Source: Terriglobia bacterium
GTDB lineage: Bacteria; Acidobacteriota; Terriglobia; Terriglobales; Acidobacteriaceae
NCBI GenBank assembly: GCA_020073565.1
Contig: JAIQEY010000001.1
Coordinates: forward strand, 1-64,000
Direction of reading: 5' to 3'
Length of the DNA stretch: 64,000 nt
Part shown: piece by piece, positions 7,027 through 14,751 of the stretch
How the letters are laid out: every line of letters starts with the position of its first letter
How positions within the stretch are numbered: the stretch's first letter is position 1
The notes under the pieces: generated by a model
The model's input: only the letters and a program-made list of their open reading frames with translations
Databases searched by the model: none
What the model was told of the DNA's origin: nothing
Translations under genes and position numbers: made by a program

Positions 7027-9411
7027 ATGTCATCGTCCTCCCAACCCGCCCCTCCCAGTTCGAACCGGGTTCGAATCGTCGTCGCGACCTCGGTAATGCT
7101 CACCTTCATCTCGTACTGGCGCGCCGCCGCTATCGTCCTCAACGACCTGGCTTCCTCTGCCTTTTACGCGTGCGGGATCGCTGAGCAGGCAATTGGCAAA
7201 TCCGCTCCGTGGTTCATCGTCGGAGTCATGCTTTTCTCGTTTACCGTGCGGGCGGTGTACGTAGAGAGTTGTTCCATGTTCGTCCGCGGTGGCGTGTACC
7301 GTGTCGTCAAGGAAGCCTTGGGCGGCACCCTCGCCAAAATCAGCGTCTCCGCCCTGATGTTCGATTACATCCTTACCGGCCCAATCTCCGGCGTGTCGGC
7401 TGGACAGTACATCGCTGGACTGATGAACGAGGTCATGGTCACCGCCGATGTGCACGGCTGGGTCCCGCGCGCCGTCCACAACCTGTTCAATGGCACGCCG
7501 CAGTTGAGCGTGAATTGGACGTCGGTCTTTTTCGCGCTGGCGGTGACCATCTACTTCTGGTGGCAGAACATCAAGGGCATTCACGAATCGAGCGAAAAGG
7601 CTCTGCGCGTCATGCAGATCACGACCGTCATGGTGGTGATCCTGCTCGCCTGGTCGGCGCTGACCCTGTTCAAGTCTGGCTACCAGTCCGTCCCGCTGCC
7701 CACACCCGAGAATCTCCATTTCACCAAGGAATCGCTTGGTTTCCTGAGTCACAGTTTCCCAGAGCAAAGCCTCGCCCGCATGTTCGGAGTGCTCGGAATC
7801 CTGATGGCCTTCGGACACTCGGTTCTAGCCATGAGCGGCGAAGAGTCGCTCGCCCAGGTCAATCGCGAACTTGCGCACCCCAAGCTCAAAAACCTGAAGC
7901 GCGCCGCCATCGTCATTGCCATCTACAGTTTCGTTTTCACCGGACTGTCCGCCCTGCTCTCCGTCATGCTCATTCCGGACGCAGTCCGCGTGCCCGTCTA
8001 CAAAGACAACCTGATCTCCGGCCTGGCCATGTACATGTGGGGGCCGCAGATTCTGCGTTTGCTCTTCCGCGGATTTGTCGTCGTGGTAGGTTTTCTCATT
8101 CTCTCGGGCGCCGTGAATACGGCCATCATCGGCTCGAACGGCGTCCTGAATCGCGTTTCGGAAGACGGGGTTTTGGCCGACTGGTTCCGCTTTCCTCATC
8201 GGCGGTACGGAACCAGCTATCGCATCATTAACCTCATCGTCCTGCTCCAGGTGCTGACTATTCTGGCCAGCCGCGGAAACGTTTACGTCCTGGGTGAAGC
8301 GTATGCCTTTGGCGTGATCTGGAGTTTTACCTTCAACGGCCTCGCGATGCTGGTCCTGCGCTACAAGTACAAAGGAGAGCGCGGCTGGAAAGTCCCGCCC
8401 AATTTCACCATTGCCGGACGGGAAATCCCAGTCGGGCTGGCCTCGGTCTTCCTGGTTCTGCTGGCGACTGCCCTGATCAACCTTTTCACCAAGTCAGTCG
8501 CAACCGTCGCCGGGGTGTCCTTCGCTATCGTTTTCTTCATGATTTTCACCATTTCGGAACGCGCCAACCGGAAGAAGTTCGCGCTCGCCGAGCAGCAGAT
8601 GAAAGATCACTTCCAGTTGCTGCAGCGCGACACGGTGGAACGCGACGCCCTCAACATTCGCCCCGGAAATGTGCTCGTCCCCGTCCGCGATTACAACACC
8701 CTCGCGCACCTGCGTTGGGCACTGGAACGGATCAATACCGATGATCAGGATGTAGTGGTGATGTCGGCCCGCGTCAGCCGTTTTGGCTCCGGGGCCTACG
8801 ATCTGGCGATGGAGCAGATTTTCAGCGATTACGAACAGACCCTGTTCACCCGGGCGGTCGCGGTGGCCGAGAGCTTCGGCAAACGTGTCTCACTGCTCGT
8901 CGTGCCGGCGGCCGATGTGTGGTCAGCAATTGTACAGACCGCGCACCAACTTGAATCCTCGGCCGTGGTCGCCGGTCTCTCGAGCAAGATGACTCCTGCG
9001 GAACAAGCCTTTGAATTGGGTCGCGCCTGGGAGTCCATCCCCGAACCTAAAGGTCAGTTTGTTCTGCAGATCGTTCGCCCCGGCAACGTCGTCGACACTT
9101 TCCGCATCGGCCCCCACACGCCCACCATGAAGAACGAGGACGTCATCCTGCTTCATCGCTTGTGGCTGAATATCACCCGGGAACCGGGTCTGGAAAAAGT
9201 GCATCACCACGACATCTTGACCGAAGCTCTGGTTCGCTTCGCTCATGATTACGGCGCACGGGACCGGGAAGACATCGTCAAAGAACTTCGACGCATTGCC
9301 TCCGACAGCGGCGTCCCTCCGCCACGCCGGATTGCCGATCAGGTGGCCCCCACGGTTCACCCCGACTCTGCGCCCAAAGATCGCGGCGACGGAGCTCCCC
9401 CGGGATCGTAG
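7027..9411 (+). CDS. APC-family amino acid permease fused to a Usp-like domain
   Basis: A 794-residue transporter. About residues 15-520 carry roughly a dozen hydrophobic helices of the APC amino acid/polyamine superfamily, including the GPISGVSAGQYIAGL stretch and the SGEESLAQVNRE loop typical of the fold. After about residue 540 a soluble C-terminal domain begins with GNVLVPVRDYNTLAHLRWAL and contains SAVVAGLSSKM, resembling a universal-stress-protein nucleotide-binding domain. Fusion suggests that transport is gated or stabilised by cytosolic ligand. Substrate is unknown. The ATG at 7027 follows the small membrane protein by 18 bases; no strong SD is visible. Confidence 0.82.
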   Translation: MSSSSQPAPPSSNRVRIVVATSVMLTFISYWRAAAIVLNDLASSAFYACGIAEQAIGKSAPWFIVGVMLFSFTVRAVYVESCSMFVRGGVYRVVKEALGGTLAKISVSALMFDYILTGPISGVSAGQYIAGLMNEVMVTADVHGWVPRAVHNLFNGTPQLSVNWTSVFFALAVTIYFWWQNIKGIHESSEKALRVMQITTVMVVILLAWSALTLFKSGYQSVPLPTPENLHFTKESLGFLSHSFPEQSLARMFGVLGILMAFGHSVLAMSGEESLAQVNRELAHPKLKNLKRAAIVIAIYSFVFTGLSALLSVMLIPDAVRVPVYKDNLISGLAMYMWGPQILRLLFRGFVVVVGFLILSGAVNTAIIGSNGVLNRVSEDGVLADWFRFPHRRYGTSYRIINLIVLLQVLTILASRGNVYVLGEAYAFGVIWSFTFNGLAMLVLRYKYKGERGWKVPPNFTIAGREIPVGLASVFLVLLATALINLFTKSVATVAGVSFAIVFFMIFTISERANRKKFALAEQQMKDHFQLLQRDTVERDALNIRPGNVLVPVRDYNTLAHLRWALERINTDDQDVVVMSARVSRFGSGAYDLAMEQIFSDYEQTLFTRAVAVAESFGKRVSLLVVPAADVWSAIVQTAHQLESSAVVAGLSSKMTPAEQAFELGRAWESIPEPKGQFVLQIVRPGNVVDTFRIGPHTPTMKNEDVILLHRLWLNITREPGLEKVHHHDILTEALVRFAHDYGARDREDIVKELRRIASDSGVPPPRRIADQVAPTVHPDSAPKDRGDGAPPGS

Positions 9412-9440
9412 CCCGCAACTCTTGATTCTGCAGTGGACCG

Positions 9441-9902
9441 CTACTTCACCTTCGGCGAACTCACGTCCGCGGCCTTCTGATCGTCCCCGTGAATCACCCC
9501 GTCATCTTCCGCATAGAACGAGCGGTGCTCCTGGTCCAGTTGTTTGGGAGTCATGGTGAGCACGAAGCCGTCCTTCTGCGAGTGGAACCCAACCGTGTAG
9601 TCGCCGCGCTCGGTGCTGTGCGCCATGCGCTTGGTGAACGATCCCGTCCCCGCCAGCCCCGCCAGGGAATCCGCGAACTTGTTATGGCGTTTCTTGTACT
9701 CCCGCTGCGCTCGGAGCACCACCCGCATGTAGCCCAGCGCTTGCGCTTCCGATTCGGACCGCGCCGGATCCCCCGGAAACTTCGGCTGATAGGGAGCCGC
9801 GGCTTGCGGCGGAGCCTGCTCCTGGCCCTTCGCCAATCCGCCTGCGATCATCCCCACCACCAAGACCAATCCGCATAAGCGATAGATCATTCTTCGAGTC
9901 AC
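9441..9902 (-). CDS. Secreted hypothetical protein, pilin-like C-terminal pattern
   Basis: This 153-residue protein starts with a clear signal peptide (hydrophobic to about residue 25, then KGQEQAPP). The body contains YKKRHNKFADSLAGLAGTG, reminiscent of the conserved turn in type II secretion pseudopilin-related proteins, and a late acidic stretch. No type III N-terminal methylation motif is seen, so it is exported by Sec rather than being a pilin. The GTG start at 9902 is chosen because GAGGAGG lies about 8 bases upstream on the minus strand. It converges with the permease gene. Function unknown. Confidence 0.7.
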   Translation of the reverse strand: MTRRMIYRLCGLVLVVGMIAGGLAKGQEQAPPQAAAPYQPKFPGDPARSESEAQALGYMRVVLRAQREYKKRHNKFADSLAGLAGTGSFTKRMAHSTERGDYTVGFHSQKDGFVLTMTPKQLDQEHRSFYAEDDGVIHGDDQKAADVSSPKVK

Positions 9903-10032
9903 CGCGAGGCCCTCCTCGAAAGCCTCCTCTTGCGGGGGTTACCGCCGTAATTTGTCTCGGTCACCAATCGTTCCAATTCCCCGTAAGTTCAGGCAAGCTT
10001 AATCAGGATGCAATCCTAACAGGGAAACCTTG

Positions 10033-10689
10033 ATGAAAGCTGCAGTTGCCAGAAAGCCGCTGATTCGTGTCGCCGTAGTGGAGAGCGATCCGCTGCGGTT
10101 TGTGGGATTCCGGGCCCTTTTTGATTCCGAGCCAGATCTGGAATTGGTCTCTGCCTCGCTGCCTGAACTCGGGCAGCTTCCCAACGTCGATCTGATCCTG
10201 CTCGGTAATCGCAGCGGTCAGAATCTGTTCGACATTATGGCCAGCCTCAAGGCTGTCCGGCCCGATCTCCGCATCATTGTCACCGGCTCCGGCATGGACG
10301 ATGAAACCGTTCTGAAGGCCATTGCCGCGGGCGCCAAGGGCTACGTGGACGAGGCGGCGTCGGCCACCGAGTTCGTGCAGGCTCTGCGGATCGTTAATCA
10401 GGGCTCGGTATGGGCGCCGCGCCGTGTGCTCTCTACCTTCATCGAACGTGTCACGGCTTCCCCCGGACGCATCTTCCCGGCGGGCCGCGTCACCTTTACC
10501 GACCGCGAAAAAGAAGTCCTCGAGATGCTGGTCGCGGGCCGCTCGAACAAAGAAATCGGTTCCGCGCTCGGCATCGAAGAGCGCACGGTCAAGGCACACG
10601 TCGCCAAGCTGATGCGCAAGGTCGGTGTGCAGAATCGCATCGCTCTGTCGGTTCACGCCATTACGCATTCGCTCGTGACCGCGAAATAA
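10033..10689 (+). CDS. LuxR/NarL-type regulator with an atypical receiver
   Basis: A 218-residue two-domain transcription regulator. The N-terminal response-regulator fold (residues 10-130) keeps the acidic start VAVVESDPLR and the later VTGSG and AAGAKGYV elements. At the phospho-acceptor position, however, the sequence is VDLILLGNRS, with Gly where Asp is expected. The C-terminal HTH (about 150-210) is canonical: FTDREKEVLEMLVAGRSNKEI and RTVKAHVAKLMRKV. No histidine kinase is adjacent. The ATG at 10033 is preferred over TTG 10030 because AGGGA lies 7 bases upstream. It probably acts independently of phosphorylation; that is inference. Confidence 0.87.
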   Translation: MKAAVARKPLIRVAVVESDPLRFVGFRALFDSEPDLELVSASLPELGQLPNVDLILLGNRSGQNLFDIMASLKAVRPDLRIIVTGSGMDDETVLKAIAAGAKGYVDEAASATEFVQALRIVNQGSVWAPRRVLSTFIERVTASPGRIFPAGRVTFTDREKEVLEMLVAGRSNKEIGSALGIEERTVKAHVAKLMRKVGVQNRIALSVHAITHSLVTAK

Positions 10690-10775
10690 GGTTTCAAGGT
10701 TCCATAGTTTCAATGTGAGCCCCGGTAGAACCGGGGCTTTTCCTTGCAACCTTGAAACTCTGAAATCTTGAAACC
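10690..10775. repeat. Word-like inverted repeat (TTTCAAGG vocabulary)
   Basis: GGTTTCAAG (10690-10698) pairs with CTTGAAACC (10767-10775); inner units TAGTTTCAA and TTGAAACTC also pair. The terminator hairpin sits in the loop. The same vocabulary recurs at 26676-26776. Confidence 0.7.
10718..10741 (+). terminator. Rho-independent terminator after the LuxR-type gene
   Basis: AGCCCCGG (10718-10725), loop TAGAA, CCGGGGCT (10731-10738), then a T run. The stem is 8 bp and perfect. It is nested inside the outer word-like inverted repeat at 10690-10775. Confidence 0.85.
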
Positions 10776-11042
10776 TGCCGGCCCAGCACTCGTTACCCTG
10801 GGACAGTGACCTCGGTAATCTTGTCGCTCCACGGCACCTGGCGCATACTCCTCTCACCTACCACAGAACCTGGGAGACGGGGTTGGGAGTGGAGATTAGG
10901 GTCGCCACTGTCAGCCCCGATTTTTTGCTCTTTTAGCCCGACTCACCCTGATCACTCCCCCAGTACCCTCCACCGCCCTCCTCGCATCTAATAGAATCAA
11001 GGGATTAGAATCAACACATCCCGATCTCCCAAGTGAGGCCTA
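10776..11042. other. Intergenic remainder with no supported gene
   Basis: Together with the preceding repeat and terminator this makes a 353-base gap. The remaining bases hold a pyrimidine-rich stretch around 10940-10990 and no convincing reading frame. AAGTGAGG at 11031-11038 lies just before the SYLF start and may serve as its ribosome site. No clear promoter was found. Confidence 0.5.
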
Positions 11043-11822
11043 ATGCGAAAAGCCCTCGTTGTGTGCGTGCTGGTTTGTTTGATGACTACTGTCGTCTTCG
11101 CCCAAACCCAAGATGCCAAAGACAATTCCAAAGCGGCGGGCAGCACCCAAGCTGCCGGAACCGTGCCCGACCGAGCCCAAGAGGCCCAAGAGGCAAAAGA
11201 CAACTCCAAAGCCATTGACCGCGTCGAAGCTGCCGGAACCGTGCTCGACGAAATCCAGGCCGCGCCCGACAACCGAGTTCCCGAAGAAGTTCTCGCCTCG
11301 GCCGAATGCGTGGCCGTGGTCCCGTCGTTGATCAAAGGCGGTTTCATCTTCGGAGCCCGCTACGGCCGTGGCGTCGCCACCTGCCGCACGGAAAAAGGTT
11401 GGAGTGCGCCCGCGTTCTTCACCATCGGTGGCGGAAGCTTCGGACTGCAGATCGGCGGCCAAGCCGTGGACCTGGTCATGCTGATCATGAACAAGAACGG
11501 CATGGATCGCCTATTGTCCAGTCAGTTCAAACTGGGGGCGGATGCCAGCGCCGCCGCCGGCCCGGTCGGCCGCCATGCCTCCGCCGACACCGACTGGAAG
11601 ATGCGAGCCGAGGTCCTGACCTACTCGCGCGCCCGCGGCCTCTTCGCCGGCCTCGAACTCGCTGGCGCCGTCATCAAGCAGGACAAAGACAGCACCCGCG
11701 ACTTTTACGGACGCATGGTGCCCTTCAAAACCTCGCTGAGGGGAAACATCGAAGCGCCCCAGTCGGCCTACCCGTTTCTGAGTACCGTAGCCAAGTGGGC
11801 AAAGGAAGCGGAAAAGAAGTAG
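11043..11822 (+). CDS. Secreted SYLF/Ysc84-domain lipid-binding protein
   Basis: A 259-residue exported protein: signal peptide to about residue 20 (cut near VFA-QTQ), a 60-residue variable linker, then a SYLF domain to the C-terminus. Typical SYLF phrases are present: IPKGGFIFGARYGRGV-like PSLIKGGFIFGARYGRG, the glycine-rich FTIGGGSFGLQIGGQ and the late SRARGLFAGLELAGA. Bacterial SYLF proteins are thought to bind phosphoinositide-like or anionic lipids at the envelope. The linker contains a 19-residue unit, AKDNSKA...AAGTV, present twice. The next gene is an acyltransferase, consistent with an envelope context but not proof of joint function. Confidence 0.87.
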   Translation: MRKALVVCVLVCLMTTVVFAQTQDAKDNSKAAGSTQAAGTVPDRAQEAQEAKDNSKAIDRVEAAGTVLDEIQAAPDNRVPEEVLASAECVAVVPSLIKGGFIFGARYGRGVATCRTEKGWSAPAFFTIGGGSFGLQIGGQAVDLVMLIMNKNGMDRLLSSQFKLGADASAAAGPVGRHASADTDWKMRAEVLTYSRARGLFAGLELAGAVIKQDKDSTRDFYGRMVPFKTSLRGNIEAPQSAYPFLSTVAKWAKEAEKK

Positions 11823-11829
11823 ATCTTTT

Positions 11830-11884
11830 GTAGCGCCGGCATCTTGCCGGCTGTCCCGAGGGCGTCTCGCCCTCGGTGTCGTAG
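11830..11884. repeat. REP-like palindrome (GTAGCGCCGGC family)
   Basis: Two adjacent hairpins: GCCGGCATCTTGCCGGC and CGAGGGCGTCTCGCCCTCG, opened by GTAGCGCCGG and closed by TCGTAG. Related copies lie at 22067, 35935 and 45472. Confidence 0.8.
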
Positions 11885-11949
11885 CCGAAGAATCCGGCGC
11901 TGCTTCCAAGTCGGTTGCCTTTGCAGGCAACCCCCGAACTTCCGGCACC

Positions 11950-12849
11950 GTGCGCCATCGTCTCGAATTCGCAATCGTCTGGCTGTGGGTCAAAACCGTC
12001 GGCCTGCTCCCTCGCCCTCTGGCAAGGGCCAAAGGGATCGCGTTCGGGCTGCTGGTGTACCTGCTGCACGGACGCCTGCGCGGCGTCGGAATGCGCAATC
12101 TGGCCCTCGCTTTCCCGGAAATGCCCCACAGCCAGCGCCGCCGCATCCTGCGTGGCGTGTTCGTTTCTCTCGGACGCCAGCTCGCCGAGGTCTGCCTTTT
12201 CCCACGCTACACTCGTGAAAACGTATCTCGCATCGTGGTTTACGACGGGTTCGAGAATTTCGAGCGCGCCTACGCTCGCGGCAAAGGCGTTTTGTTTCTT
12301 ACCGGACACCTCGGCGCCTGGGAACTCTCCGCCTTCGCCCATTCGCTCCAGGGACATCCGCTCTCGATCGTCATGCGTTCGCTCGACAATCCTCACGTTG
12401 ACGCGCTAATTCAGGGTTATCGCACCATGCACGGCAACCGCACGGTCGACAAAGACGATTTCATCCGCAGCCTGCTGCAAGCCATGCGTGCCGGCCAGAC
12501 GGTCGGCATCCTCATGGACACCAACATGACCCCGCCGCAAGGCGTCTTCGTCGATTTCTTCGGAATTCCAGCCTGCACGGCGAGCGGCCTCGCTCGCATC
12601 GCCCTGCGCACGGATGCAGCCGTAGTCCCCGGCTTCACCGTCTGGGATTCGAAGTTGCGCAAATATATCTTGCGCTTCGACCCCGCCGTCGAGTTGGTGC
12701 GCACCGGCAACCTTGAGGCCGACATCGTTGCCAATACCGCAAAGTTCACCAAGGTCATCGAAGACTTCGTGCGCCGATATCCCGACCAGTGGCTCTGGGT
12801 CCATCGCCGCTGGAAAACGAGGCCGGAAGGCCAGCCCCCGCTGTATTAG
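11950..12849 (+). CDS. LpxL/HtrB-type lipid A or lysophospholipid acyltransferase
   Basis: A 299-residue inner-membrane acyltransferase with an N-terminal hydrophobic segment (about 8-40). The HX4E catalytic motif is seen as HLGAWE, and the later DTNMTPPQGVFVDFFG and PDQWLWVHRRWKTRP match the lauroyl/myristoyl acyltransferase family (PF03279). Enzymes of this family add secondary acyl chains to lipid A precursors using acyl-ACP. Followed by lpxD 169 bases downstream, which supports a lipid A role. The start is GTG 11950 with no good SD. The stop TAG is shared with the first bases of a repeat element. Confidence 0.85.
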   Translation: MRHRLEFAIVWLWVKTVGLLPRPLARAKGIAFGLLVYLLHGRLRGVGMRNLALAFPEMPHSQRRRILRGVFVSLGRQLAEVCLFPRYTRENVSRIVVYDGFENFERAYARGKGVLFLTGHLGAWELSAFAHSLQGHPLSIVMRSLDNPHVDALIQGYRTMHGNRTVDKDDFIRSLLQAMRAGQTVGILMDTNMTPPQGVFVDFFGIPACTASGLARIALRTDAAVVPGFTVWDSKLRKYILRFDPAVELVRTGNLEADIVANTAKFTKVIEDFVRRYPDQWLWVHRRWKTRPEGQPPLY

Positions 12850-13004
12850 GCTCTTGGCTCTTGGCCTAGGGTCTTGGCTCTGGCTCTAGGCTCTAGGCTC
12901 CAGGCTCCAGGCCCTACGCTCATCTCTCGCCCTTCAGAAGTGAACGCGTAGCTCTAGTACTGACTACTGGCTACTGACTACTGGCCACTAGGTACTGAGT
13001 ACGC
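12847..13004. repeat. Compound word-like repeat (GGCTCTTGG and TACTGACTAC vocabularies)
   Basis: Degenerate tandem GGCTCTTGG/GGCTCTAGG/GGCTCCAGG units run 12849-12914, beginning at the TAG stop. A second block of TACTGACTACTGG units runs about 12955-13003, with partial self-complementarity through TAGTACTGA and GGTACTGAGTAC. Confidence 0.7.
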
Positions 13005-13018
13005 GACAATAGAGAGCC

Positions 13019-14017
13019 ATGAAGCAAACCCTGCGCGATCTCGCCGAGAAGGTCGGCTGCCGCCTCCTGGGAGAAAGCTCCATCATCGTGACGAGCGTCT
13101 CCAGCCTGCAATCCGCTACTCCCGAAAGCATCGTCTTCGTCGAGGACGCGAAGCATCTCGATGCTGCTCTTGCATCCCCCGCGGCCGCCATCATCGCCGG
13201 AGAGTTCGCCGTGCAAGCCACTGGCCGCAAGCCACTGCTGATCGTGAGCCAGCCCCGTCTGGCCTTCGCCCGGGCTGCCAGGCTGCTCCATGACGCCAAT
13301 GGTCGCGAGCGAGACATCCATCCTTCGGCAATCGTCCCCCCGTCGGTACAACTCGGGAGAAACGTCTCGGTTGGCCCCCGCGCGATCCTCGGTCGAGATG
13401 TCAAGATTGGCGACGGAACCACGCTAGGGGCGGGTTGTGTAGTTGGCGAGTGCGTAGAAATCGGGGCCCATTGCCGCCTCGACGCCCACGTGACCCTCTA
13501 CTCCCACACAACTCTCGGCAATCGCGTGGTCGTGCAGGCGGGCGCAGTCCTCGGCAGTGAAGGATTTGGCTACGTACGAGATTTCGAAACCGGCCGCTAC
13601 GAGCAATTCCCGCAGGTCGGACGACTGGTGATCGAAGACGACGTGGAGATCGGAGCCAACTCCACCGTGGACCGGGGCGCGCTCGACGAAACCCGTATCC
13701 GCCGCGGCACGAAGATTGACAACCTCGTGCACGTCGGCCACAACGTACAGATCGGTCACGACGTAGTCATCGCCGCACAGACCGGCCTTTCCGGCAGCGC
13801 CATCGTCGAAGACAATGTCATCATCGGCGGACAAGTAGGCATCGCCGATCACGCGCGCATCGAAGAGGGTGCGATTCTAGGCGCGCAAAGCGGCATTCCG
13901 ACCAAGAAAGTGATTCGTGGCAAAGGGGTGGTTTTCTGGGGGACCCCAGCGCGCCCCATCCGGGAGTATCTTAGGGAATTGGCGTTCTTGTCGCGGGCGG
14001 CAAAGCGGAATAAATAA
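13019..14017 (+). CDS. lpxD: UDP-3-O-(3-hydroxyacyl)glucosamine N-acyltransferase
   Basis: Third step of lipid A synthesis: transfers a 3-hydroxyacyl chain from ACP to the 2-amine of UDP-3-O-acylglucosamine. The 332-residue length is normal. An N-terminal uridine-binding domain (1-100) is followed by a left-handed beta helix of hexapeptide repeats (about 105-305) with the active-site His in DNLVHVGHNVQIGH. The C-terminal helix is present. Start ATG 13019 has AGAGAG close upstream. Standing apart from lpxA and fabZ, it follows an LpxL-like acyltransferase gene. Confidence 0.95.
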   Translation: MKQTLRDLAEKVGCRLLGESSIIVTSVSSLQSATPESIVFVEDAKHLDAALASPAAAIIAGEFAVQATGRKPLLIVSQPRLAFARAARLLHDANGRERDIHPSAIVPPSVQLGRNVSVGPRAILGRDVKIGDGTTLGAGCVVGECVEIGAHCRLDAHVTLYSHTTLGNRVVVQAGAVLGSEGFGYVRDFETGRYEQFPQVGRLVIEDDVEIGANSTVDRGALDETRIRRGTKIDNLVHVGHNVQIGHDVVIAAQTGLSGSAIVEDNVIIGGQVGIADHARIEEGAILGAQSGIPTKKVIRGKGVVFWGTPARPIREYLRELAFLSRAAKRNK

Positions 14018-14020
14018 TGG

Positions 14021-14092
14021 CTTCGAGCCTCGAGCTACGAGCTTAAACCGATGCCTAGCGCAACTCGAAGCTCGTAGCTCGCAGCTCGCAGC
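14021..14092. repeat. Word-like inverted repeat (GAGCTCGTAGCTCG vocabulary)
   Basis: CGAGCTACGAGCTT (14031-14044) is the exact reverse complement of AAGCTCGTAGCTCG (14068-14081), 14 bp. It fills the gap between lpxD and the next gene. The same vocabulary occurs at 55508, 56365 and 61917. Confidence 0.8.
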
Positions 14093-14098
14093 AAACCC

Positions 14099-14710
14099 AT
14101 GCCTATTATCGTCATTGGCGGACACTCCCGCAGCGTCGGCAAGACCAGCGTTGTCGTCGGCCTCATTTCCGCTTTCCCTGATCGAGACTGGACCGCGCTC
14201 AAAATAACGCAGTACGGACACGGCGTCTGTTCCGCCAACGGTGAAGCCTGCGACTGCGCGACCACCGATCATTCCTGGGCTGTGTCAGAAGAAAAGGACC
14301 GCTTGGGCGAGTCCGACACGTCTCGCTTCCTCGTAGCCGGAGCCGATCACTCCTGGTGGGTGCGCACCCAGCAAGGACGCCTCGCCGAAGCCATGCCCCG
14401 CATCCGTAAGATTCTCGCCACCACGCAAAATGCCATCATCGAATCGAATAGCATTCTGCGTTTTCTGCGACCGGATCTCTGTCTGACCGTGCTCGACCCG
14501 CATACTCCTGACTTCAAGGATTCTGCCCAGACCTTTCTCGATCGCGCCGACGCCGTTCTGCTGCACTCCGTCGAGAACTCAAAGGACCCAGCCTGGCAAC
14601 GCGTCTCGCTGAGACCAGTGATCGGACGCCCGATGTTCGAGATCCGGCCGCCAAATTATGTGACGCCTGAAATCGTCGAATTTGTCCGCTCTCGCCTAAG
14701 TTCTTTCTAA
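14099..14710 (+). CDS. P-loop protein, MobB-like
   Basis: A 203-residue soluble protein opening with a Walker A loop, GGHSRSVGKTS, in the position and context typical of MobB-type GTPases of molybdenum cofactor biosynthesis (VVVGLISAFPDRDWTALKIT follows). The middle has a Cys pair (VCSANGEACDC) that could bind a metal. A full MobB assignment is uncertain because no mobA or moeA neighbours are present and the central region is divergent. LpxK also has such a loop but lacks this length and membrane anchor. The product probably hydrolyses GTP or ATP; role unknown. Confidence 0.55.
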   Translation: MPIIVIGGHSRSVGKTSVVVGLISAFPDRDWTALKITQYGHGVCSANGEACDCATTDHSWAVSEEKDRLGESDTSRFLVAGADHSWWVRTQQGRLAEAMPRIRKILATTQNAIIESNSILRFLRPDLCLTVLDPHTPDFKDSAQTFLDRADAVLLHSVENSKDPAWQRVSLRPVIGRPMFEIRPPNYVTPEIVEFVRSRLSSF

Positions 14711-14714
14711 AGCT

Positions 14715-14745
14715 TTCTCCGTGCCTCTGTGCCTCTGTGGTGAAA
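14715..14745. repeat. Word-like repeat half (GTGCCTCTGTG vocabulary)
   Basis: Tandem CTCCGTGC, CTCTGTGC and CTCTGTGG units between two convergent stops. No inverted partner is seen in this gap. Related vocabulary to the element at 20421-20492. Confidence 0.55.
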
Positions 14746-14751
14746 AGCCTT

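Noticed and set aside
12847..13004. Possible CRISPR array in the tandem repeats
   Set aside because: Units are only 7-10 bases, degenerate, with no unique spacers of constant length and no cas genes in the window.
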